A DNA stretch of 11,109 bases, from the NCBI GenBank assembly GCA_934631005.1, contig CAKTXA010000047.1:1-11109 (forward strand), in the 5' to 3' direction. A model generated the notes under the pieces. That model made no database searches. It worked only from the letters and a program-made list of their open reading frames with translations, and had not been told where the DNA came from. This DNA is from an uncultured Oscillospiraceae bacterium (GTDB lineage Bacteria > Bacillota > Clostridia > Oscillospirales > Oscillospiraceae). Positions 5,823 to 11,109 of this stretch are shown piece by piece. Numbering within the stretch: position 1 is the stretch's first letter; each line of letters begins with the position of its first letter. The translations under genes and the position numbers were made by a program.

Positions 5823-7085
5823 ATGTTCGATTTTCGAAAGCTGATCGCGGACTATCGCGGCTGCGCCTGCGGCCAGAGCCATGAATGCGCCATCGACGAT
5901 ATTGTCATCGCCAGCGGCGCGGTGCATGACGTGGGCGAAATACTCAGGCGGAACGGTTTTCCGCGCCGCCTGCTCGTGGTGGCGGACAGGACGACGCTCA
6001 CGGCGGCGGACGGCATTTTGCAGAGCCTGACGGGCTTTGACGTGACGCTGAAGGTCTATGACACGCTGCGCGTTGCCACGATGGACGATGTACGCGCCGT
6101 GGAAGCGTATTTTGACCGCTGTGATGCCGTGCTGGCCGTGGGGACCGGGTCGATCCACGACCCGTGCAGGCTTGCCTGCGCGCGGCAGGATAAAAAGCTG
6201 GCGCTGTTTGCAACCGCCCCGAGCATGGACGGCTTCGCATCCTACAGCGCGCCGATCGTGGACGGCAATTTCAAAACGACCCACCCGGCCAAATGCCCGG
6301 AGGTCATCATCGCCGACACAAAAATTCTTGCCGCCTCGCCCGCGCGGCTCAAGTCCGCGGGCTTCGGCGATATGGTGTCGAAATACGTCGCGCTCATCGA
6401 CTGGCAGGTCTCGCATCTGCTGACCGGGGAGCGCTACTGTGCGCGCGTGGCCGACCTTACGCGCATGGCCGCCGACCGCATCCTTGCGCAGGCGGAGCTC
6501 GTCACGGCGGAGGACGAGACGGCCGCGGGGGCCATCTTTGAATCGCTGCTGCTCACGGGCATTGCCATGAGCTTTACGAAAACGTCCCGCCCCGGCAGCG
6601 GCACGGAGCATATTCTGGCGCACTACTGGGAGTGCAAGGAGCTGCTGGAGGGCAAGGTCCCGAACTTCCACGGCGAGGACGTGGGCGTTGCCACGCTGCT
6701 CATCCTCGACTATTATGATAAGCTCGCGCGCCTGCCCGCCGTGACGGCGCACCGCGAGGTGAACGACTGGGATGAAATTTACCGCGTCTACGGCGCGCTT
6801 GCGCCGGATGTGGAAAAGCTCAACACGCCCGACACCATCACCGACGCCATCGACCCGCGCGCCATCGAGGCGCACTGGGGCCAGATCGTGCAGATCGTGC
6901 GCAGCGTGCCCACGGCGGCAGCGTGCCGCGCCGCGATGCGGAAGGCGGGCTGCAGGCTCACCCCGGACGAGATCGGAAAAAGCCCGGCCTTCATCGCCGA
7001 GAGCTTCCGCTATCACCCCTACATGCGCCGCCGCCTGTCCCTCAAGCGCGTGAGCCATATGCTCGACCTCCCGGTGAATTTTTAA
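5823..7085 (+). CDS. egsA: sn-Glycerol-1-phosphate dehydrogenase family protein (AraM/EgsA)
   Basis: A 420-residue cytoplasmic member of the iron-containing alcohol dehydrogenase superfamily, AraM/EgsA branch, which reduces dihydroxyacetone phosphate to sn-glycerol-1-phosphate with NAD(P)H. The nucleotide-binding GTGSIHD is at residues 107-113. The family segment TAPSMDGFASYSAP is at 131-144. Metal ligands are Asp183 (GFGD), His263 (GTEH) and His283 (FHGED). An N-terminal CACGQSH (14-20) resembles a Cys/His motif I recall in clostridial members; its function is unknown to me. Length suits the family (B. subtilis AraM is about 394 residues). The start at 5823 has GGGGGAG upstream; an in-frame ATG at 5736 lies before the promoter and is rejected. 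No neighbour makes G1P-derived lipids, so the physiological role is open. Confidence 0.88.
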   Translation: MFDFRKLIADYRGCACGQSHECAIDDIVIASGAVHDVGEILRRNGFPRRLLVVADRTTLTAADGILQSLTGFDVTLKVYDTLRVATMDDVRAVEAYFDRCDAVLAVGTGSIHDPCRLACARQDKKLALFATAPSMDGFASYSAPIVDGNFKTTHPAKCPEVIIADTKILAASPARLKSAGFGDMVSKYVALIDWQVSHLLTGERYCARVADLTRMAADRILAQAELVTAEDETAAGAIFESLLLTGIAMSFTKTSRPGSGTEHILAHYWECKELLEGKVPNFHGEDVGVATLLILDYYDKLARLPAVTAHREVNDWDEIYRVYGALAPDVEKLNTPDTITDAIDPRAIEAHWGQIVQIVRSVPTAAACRAAMRKAGCRLTPDEIGKSPAFIAESFRYHPYMRRRLSLKRVSHMLDLPVNF

Positions 7086-7134
7086 GCACAATTACGCCCG
7101 AGCGCTCCCCGCGAAAGACTGTCTCGATGCCGGT

Positions 7135-7164
7135 AAACGCAAGGAGAAAAGACCTTCCGCGTTT
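7135..7164 (+). terminator. Possible weak terminator after the egsA-like gene
   Basis: Pairs AAACGC (7135-7140) with GCGTTT (7159-7164), extended inside by AAGG (7141-7144) with CCTT (7153-7156) around a 2-base bulge. Only a short T-run lies at the end, so the strength is doubtful. It is the only candidate between 7086 and the next promoter. Confidence 0.35.
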
Positions 7165-7184
7165 GTACAAAATTTCGATTATGC

Positions 7185-7213
7185 TTGCGTTTTCTTCCGG
7201 CGGACAATACAAT
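7185..7213 (+). promoter_or_regulatory. Promoter of the SLH-S41 gene
   Basis: TTGCGT at 7185-7190 and TACAAT at 7208-7213 are separated by 17 bp. The predicted start near 7220 leaves a GC-rich leader of about 68 nt before the GGAGG at 7275-7279. Confidence 0.7.
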
Positions 7214-7287
7214 AAAATTATGGCGCCCAGGCATCGCCCGGGGCATATCCGCGGCGCTGCGCACGCCGGAACTGGGAGGAAGAAAAA

Positions 7288-9321
7288 ATGAAAATGACTC
7301 GGAGAGTTTTGAGCCTGCTGCTGGCGCTCGTCCTGCTGCTTGGGCTCACGACGATGGCGTTTGCTGCCGATCAGCAGGCGCAGGATGCCGCGGAAGCGCT
7401 TTACCGACTGGGCCTTTTCCGCGGCACGGGGAAGAACGCGGACGGCAGTCCGAAATTCGACCTGGACCGTGCGCCGACGCGCGCGGAGGCCGTGACGATG
7501 CTCGTCCGCCTGCTCGGCAAGGAAACGGAGGCAAAAAGCGGCGAATGGGACATCCCGTTTACCGACGTTGCCGACTGGGCAAAGCCCTACGTGGGCTACG
7601 CCTACGCGAGCAAGCTCACAAATGGTGTGAGCGAAACGCGCTTCGGCGGCAGTGGGACTGTGACCGCGGCGCAGTATCTGACGTTTGTGCTGCGCGCGCT
7701 CGGCTATGAGAGCGGAAAGGACTTTCAGTGGAACGCCGCCTGGGAGCTTTCCGACCGCATTGGCCTGACCTCTGGGCAGTACAGTGCGCAGACGACAGGT
7801 TTTCTGCGCGGCGACGCGGCGGTGATCGCCTACAACGCGCTGCTGCTTCGCCCCAAGGGGCAGAGCATGACCCTGCAGGGGCAGATCACCGGCACCAAAC
7901 CCGCGGCGGATCTGGACTTTACCTCGCTGCTGCAGCAGGCTTCTCAGACGCACAAGGAGCAGAATGAGGGCTCGCTCTCCCTGCCTACGGAGTACCAGCC
8001 GGCGGATCCGGCAAGCGTGGATCTGCTGACGCAGGACGAGATCAAAACGCTGCTTACCCCGGCATACCATTTGACGCCGGTCCTTTCGGAGGCAGACGCA
8101 AAGACGGATGCCGATCTGCTTTTCCGGGCGCTGCGCAGCGCCTATGGCGCATATTATATGTTTGGGCAGGACGCGTTTGATGCCGCGGAGCAGCAGGTCC
8201 TCACCTGGCTGGAAGGAAAGAGCTCCGTGACCGGTGAAGCGTTCGGCGAGCAGCTTTCCAAATCGCTCAGCTTCGTGCGGGACGCGCATTTTTCCGTGTA
8301 TGACCATTACAATGAACGCGCGATCCGATATGAGTATTTCTACTGCGAGGGGCAGTCCTACCAGCTCGACGGGGAAGTCTACTACAAATATGCGGGCGGA
8401 AGGCGCTGGGAATTTGACAGCTTCTCAGACGCGCGTGTGCGGATGCTCCCGTCGCTGACAGCGGACGGCACGCTCTGCTACGCGCCGGTGCTGTTCTGCC
8501 CGGCCACAGAAAAAACAGACTGCACGGTAAGCCTCACCTGCGGCGAAGAAAGCAAGACGGAGCCGATCCGCTGGATCGAAAATACAGCGTTTTGTGATCC
8601 CCAACCCGGGCCGGACTTCCGTGCGTTAGAGGAAAATGGGATTTTTTACATCTCCATCCGAGATTTTCATCGTGAAAAATGGAATTTCTCGGATTACATT
8701 GCCTCTGCTGCGCAGGCGCGGAAGGCGAAGCTTGTGATCTACGATCTGCGCACAAACGGCGGCGGAAGCGATAGCTTTTCCCGAAAATGGACCTCGGCAT
8801 TTGCCGGCGGCGGTCAGGTCCAGGATAAGGCCTGCTTTGCCAACAGAGTCAGCGCACTTGGCAAAGCCGCCGGAGTCTGTCCGAAGAGCGGCAGGAACGG
8901 GGCCTTTATATCCGAGGGATCTCGTGGGGTCTGGCATAAAAATGACGTACCGGTCATCGTCCTGATGGATGATCTGTGCGGCTCGGCGGGAGAAAGCGCG
9001 CTGACCTACATACGGACGCTGGACAATGTGTTGGTCGTTGGCAGCAACTCCTCCGGGTATCAGCTTTGCGGAAATGTTAATGGCTATTGCCTCCCAAACA
9101 GTGGAATTTGGGCAAGCTTTGGCGTCTCACCGCAGTATCATTTCAAAGCGGAAAACGTCGATTTTAAGGGCTATGAGCCGGACGTCTGGTGCGATCCAAA
9201 AACGGCGCTGCAGTCGGTGCTGAATATGATGGTGCGCGGCGGACTTTGTACCGACGATACCGCCACCGAGCTCCGCACCGCCCTCCAGCCCGTGATCGCC
9301 CAGGAAAACAGCCGATCCTGA
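7288..9321 (+). CDS. Secreted SLH-domain protein with S41-type peptidase domain
   Basis: A 677-residue exported protein. A signal peptide (residues 1-26, hydrophobic core 7-22, AFA before the likely cut) is followed by SLH-like repeats at about 33-78 and 90-138 and a degenerate third near 147-187. These would hold it to the cell-wall surface. The C-terminal half has S41 (tail-specific/tricorn-like) marks: FVRDAHFS with His334, IYDLRTNGGGS (484-494), and the nucleophile Ser566 in CGSAGES with Glu569. A standard PDZ domain is not evident; a beta-rich segment at 390-432 may stand in its place. Thirteen cysteines lie after residue 350 and none before, unusual for a secreted protein of an anaerobe. 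Part of the catalytic half (about 8600-9200) looks less GC-rich than the rest. GGAGG at 7275-7279 supports the start. Substrate unknown. Confidence 0.85.
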   Translation: MKMTRRVLSLLLALVLLLGLTTMAFAADQQAQDAAEALYRLGLFRGTGKNADGSPKFDLDRAPTRAEAVTMLVRLLGKETEAKSGEWDIPFTDVADWAKPYVGYAYASKLTNGVSETRFGGSGTVTAAQYLTFVLRALGYESGKDFQWNAAWELSDRIGLTSGQYSAQTTGFLRGDAAVIAYNALLLRPKGQSMTLQGQITGTKPAADLDFTSLLQQASQTHKEQNEGSLSLPTEYQPADPASVDLLTQDEIKTLLTPAYHLTPVLSEADAKTDADLLFRALRSAYGAYYMFGQDAFDAAEQQVLTWLEGKSSVTGEAFGEQLSKSLSFVRDAHFSVYDHYNERAIRYEYFYCEGQSYQLDGEVYYKYAGGRRWEFDSFSDARVRMLPSLTADGTLCYAPVLFCPATEKTDCTVSLTCGEESKTEPIRWIENTAFCDPQPGPDFRALEENGIFYISIRDFHREKWNFSDYIASAAQARKAKLVIYDLRTNGGGSDSFSRKWTSAFAGGGQVQDKACFANRVSALGKAAGVCPKSGRNGAFISEGSRGVWHKNDVPVIVLMDDLCGSAGESALTYIRTLDNVLVVGSNSSGYQLCGNVNGYCLPNSGIWASFGVSPQYHFKAENVDFKGYEPDVWCDPKTALQSVLNMMVRGGLCTDDTATELRTALQPVIAQENSRS

Positions 9322-9332
9322 AGCACGCAGCC

Positions 9333-9404
9333 TAAGGCAGCACCGCGCAATTGCGTCGGCGCGCTTTGGCGGATCTGCCTGCAGAATCGTGCGGCGCTGT
9401 CCTA
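9333..9404. repeat. Imperfect 72-bp palindromic element
   Basis: The ends 9333-9346 and 9391-9404 pair at 12 of 14 positions (11 Watson-Crick and one G-U). Pairing continues inward with mismatches through 9347-9356 and 9381-9390. An inner GCAATTGC (9347-9354) is self-complementary. No T-run follows on either strand, so it does not look like an ordinary terminator. It begins 11 bases after the SLH-S41 stop codon. A dispersed palindromic repeat (REP- or MITE-like) is a reasonable guess that needs other copies in the genome. Confidence 0.5.
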
Positions 9405-9525
9405 AAAAAAGTCAAAGTTCGTTCAAAAAACGTTTTCCGGGCAGACATATATTTTTCATAAATCCTGCCTAACATAACAGCATAGAAAATAACCGCACGC
9501 AATGCGGCAGCAAGGAGCGTTTTTT
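9405..9525 (+). promoter_or_regulatory. AT-rich upstream region of the htrA-like gene
   Basis: An AT-rich tract (9404-9475) precedes the ribosome binding site AAGGAG at 9512-9517 and must hold the promoter, but no -35/-10 pair has good sequence and spacing. CATATA at 9446-9451 with TTCAAA at 9422-9427 is the best guess (18-bp spacer). AGTCAAA at 9410-9416 and GTTCAAA at 9421-9427 form a direct repeat resembling half-sites of the stress repressor CtsR, with a one-base difference in spacing and one mismatch. A small hairpin CCGCA/TGCGG lies at 9493-9507. Confidence 0.3.
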
Positions 9526-10965
9526 ATGGATAACTATGATGAGAGAATGAATTATTCCTTTGAGCCGCAGCCGGAGCATTCGGCCCCGCAGCCGGAGGAG
9601 CATACGGCTCCGCAGCACGAGCCGAAAAAGACGAAGGGCAAGACCGGCAGGCTCATCGCGCTGGTCGTGGCCGTGGCGCTGGTCGCCGGGATCGGCGGAT
9701 CGGTGCTCAAGGATGTGATCGGCAGTATCTCCGAGCGCAACGCCGAAACGCAGACGACCATGGCGGAGTCGCCCGTAGAGCCCGCGCCCGGTGACGAAGC
9801 GGACACCCCGTCGGATACGCCGTCGGACACCGGCAAGACGCAGGAATATACCATCGAAAAAACGCCGCTTCCCACCACGCTCAAGTCGAATGACGGCGAT
9901 AAGTCACTGACGCCCGCCGAGGTCTATGCTATGAACGTCGACGCCGTCGTCGGCATCCGCACCACCGGCACCACGAACGTCTGGGGCCAGATCACGTCCA
10001 CGTCCACTGCGGGCAGCGGCTTTGTCCTCACGGCTGACGGCTATATCGTCACCAACTACCATGTCATCAAGGGCGGCAACAGCATCACCGTCGCCATGCA
10101 CAACGGCGACGAGTATGACGCCACGCTCATCGGCGGCGACGAGACGAACGACATCGCGCTTTTGAAGGTCGACGCCGAGAATCTGCAGACCGTGACCATC
10201 GGCAATGCCGACGACCTCATCGTGGGCGAGCAGGTCGTTGCCATCGGCAACCCGCTCGGCGAGCTGACGTTCACCATGACGCAGGGCTATATCAGCGCCC
10301 TCGACCGTGAGATCAACACCAGCGGCGTGCCCATCAACATGCTGCAGACCGATGCCGCCATCAACGCCGGCAACTCCGGCGGCCCGCTGTTCGATATGAA
10401 CGGCAATGTCATCGCCATCACCACCGCAAAGCCGTCCTCCTCGGCGGCCAACGGCAGCACCGTGGAGGGCATCGGCTTCGCCATCCCCATCAACGATGTG
10501 CTCGGCATGATTTATGACATTCAGGAAAACGGCCGCGTGACCGATAAGGCTTACCTCGGCGTCACGGTCCGCGATCTGGACACCGACACGGCGCAGAGCT
10601 ACGGCCTGCCCACCGGCGTGTATATCGCCAGCGTTACCGAAGGCAGCTGCGCCGAAAAGGCCGGCGTCCAGGCGGGCGACGTGATGACGAGCTTCGACGG
10701 CAAGGACCTGGCCAGCACGACCGAGCTGCAGGCGGAGCTCAATCGCAAGCGCGCGGGTGACGAGGTCACCGTCAGCGTCTGGCGCGGCGGCCGGGAGCTT
10801 GACCTCACGGTCACGCTCGACGAAAAGCCCGCCGAGACCGACACCGCCTCTGAGCAGTCCACACAGGAACAGCAGCCCGCGCAGGAGCAGCCGTCCCAGA
10901 ACGATCAAAACGGCGGCAGCTACGACCCGTACTACGAGTTCTTCCGCAACTTCAACTTCGGTTGA
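9526..10965 (+). CDS. htrA: HtrA/DegP-like membrane-anchored serine protease with PDZ domain
   Basis: A 479-residue protein that degrades or processes misfolded extracytoplasmic proteins. An acidic, Pro-rich cytoplasmic N-terminus (1-33) precedes a basic stretch (KKTKGKTGR) and one membrane helix (about 43-62). A Pro/Thr/Asp-rich linker (80-125) leads to the trypsin-like S1C domain with catalytic His179 (TNYHVI), Asp209 (TNDIALL) and Ser284 (GNSGGP). A single PDZ domain spans about 343-432 (YLGV at 343-346). A Gln/Ser-rich tail ends in an aromatic stretch YDPYYEFFRNFNFG (466-479). All catalytic residues are present and the length is usual for Gram-positive HtrA. The start is fixed by AAGGAG eight bases upstream; an ATG at 9502 overlaps a hairpin and has no good site. 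A terminator follows, so it is likely monocistronic. Confidence 0.95.
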   Translation: MDNYDERMNYSFEPQPEHSAPQPEEHTAPQHEPKKTKGKTGRLIALVVAVALVAGIGGSVLKDVIGSISERNAETQTTMAESPVEPAPGDEADTPSDTPSDTGKTQEYTIEKTPLPTTLKSNDGDKSLTPAEVYAMNVDAVVGIRTTGTTNVWGQITSTSTAGSGFVLTADGYIVTNYHVIKGGNSITVAMHNGDEYDATLIGGDETNDIALLKVDAENLQTVTIGNADDLIVGEQVVAIGNPLGELTFTMTQGYISALDREINTSGVPINMLQTDAAINAGNSGGPLFDMNGNVIAITTAKPSSSAANGSTVEGIGFAIPINDVLGMIYDIQENGRVTDKAYLGVTVRDLDTDTAQSYGLPTGVYIASVTEGSCAEKAGVQAGDVMTSFDGKDLASTTELQAELNRKRAGDEVTVSVWRGGRELDLTVTLDEKPAETDTASEQSTQEQQPAQEQPSQNDQNGGSYDPYYEFFRNFNFG

Positions 10966-10996
10966 GTTTACTCATACAGGTTCTTTCCTCTGAAAG

Positions 10997-11032
10997 CACA
11001 ACAGGCGCTGCCGACTGGCAGCGCCTGTTGTG
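10997..11032 (+). terminator. Strong terminator after the htrA-like gene
   Basis: A perfect 16-bp stem (10997-11012 with 11017-11032) with a GACT loop, 31 bases past the stop codon. The following TTGGTTGT is only moderately T-rich. It may act in both directions, since the left side is preceded by a short A-run (10993-10995). Confidence 0.85.
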
Positions 11033-11050
11033 TTGGTTGTACCAAAGACA

Positions 11051-11071
11051 ACCCCCGGCTATGCCGGGGGT
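11051..11071. repeat. Nine-bp GC hairpin at the window edge, possible mobile-element end
   Basis: ACCCCCGGC (11051-11059) and GCCGGGGGT (11063-11071) pair perfectly around a TAT loop, followed by AAAGAAATAGC and no T-run. The form resembles the subterminal hairpin of IS200/IS605-type elements, or a single CRISPR-like repeat. With only 38 bases left in the window, neither a transposase start nor a second repeat copy can be seen. Confidence 0.4.
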
Positions 11072-11109
11072 AAAGAAATAGCTTCCAGCGAGGAGTGGCG
11101 TAGACAAGA

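Noticed and set aside
5565..7091. Minus-strand open frame across the glycerol-1-phosphate dehydrogenase gene and the start of iscR
   Set aside because: It runs through both promoters and is antisense to a gene with complete metal and nucleotide motifs.
7220..7287. Riboswitch or RNA element in the GC-rich leader of the SLH-S41 gene
   Set aside because: Several short GC complementarities are possible but no extended stem or known motif could be supported.
9904..10908. Minus-strand open frame within htrA
   Set aside because: It is antisense to the protease and PDZ domains and has no ribosome binding site or recognisable domain.
11051..11071. CRISPR array
   Set aside because: Only a single hairpin copy is present and there is no second repeat, spacer or cas gene in the window.

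Overview
The window looks like chromosomal DNA from a GC-rich member of the Clostridia, most plausibly an anaerobic gut Oscillospiraceae/Ruminococcaceae relative (Flavonifractor, Oscillibacter and similar genera). The reasons are strong GGAGG-type ribosome binding sites, -35/-10 promoters with 17-bp spacers, high GC at third codon positions, the gene order iscR-nifS-nifU-mnmA, and a secreted SLH-domain protein. This placement is inference; there is no rRNA or other phylogenetic marker here.

Layout. 1-372: a perfect terminator hairpin from a gene off the left edge, a short heptamer repeat, then a strong promoter and a leader with a terminator-like hairpin. 373-1704 (+): an 11-helix neurotransmitter:sodium symporter (NSS/SLC6) family protein. 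1801-2406 (+): a small alpha/beta hydrolase whose transcript would begin with a stable stem-loop. 2450-5680 (-): the iron-sulfur and thiolation cluster, read right to left as an IscR-like Rrf2 regulator, the cysteine desulfurase NifS, the scaffold NifU/IscU and the tRNA 2-thiouridylase MnmA. 5823-7085 (+): a glycerol-1-phosphate dehydrogenase family protein, divergent from iscR. 7288-9321 (+): a secreted SLH plus S41-peptidase protein. 9526-10965 (+): a membrane-anchored HtrA-type serine protease with one PDZ domain. The right edge holds a strong terminator and then a GC-rich hairpin that may be the end of a mobile element or a repeat.

How the genes work together. NifS takes sulfur from cysteine, NifU assembles Fe-S clusters, and MnmA uses persulfide sulfur from the desulfurase to thiolate tRNA wobble uridine. 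The IscR-like protein has the cysteines expected for Fe-S sensing and probably controls both its own gene and nifS-nifU-mnmA. Both of those promoters can be read directly and share a 9-mer in the same register. A perfect 8-bp dyad covers the -35 box of the nifS promoter. The two rightmost genes are both extracytoplasmic peptidases and may serve envelope protein processing or quality control, although each appears to have its own promoter.

Most of the coding content is ordinary housekeeping or accessory metabolism. The least explained items are the attenuator-like leader before the transporter, the NifU tail with three extra cysteines, the cysteine-rich SLH-S41 protein, the imperfect palindrome at 9333-9404, and the hairpin at the right edge. 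No CRISPR array, tRNA, rRNA, complete mobile element or clear defence system is visible.
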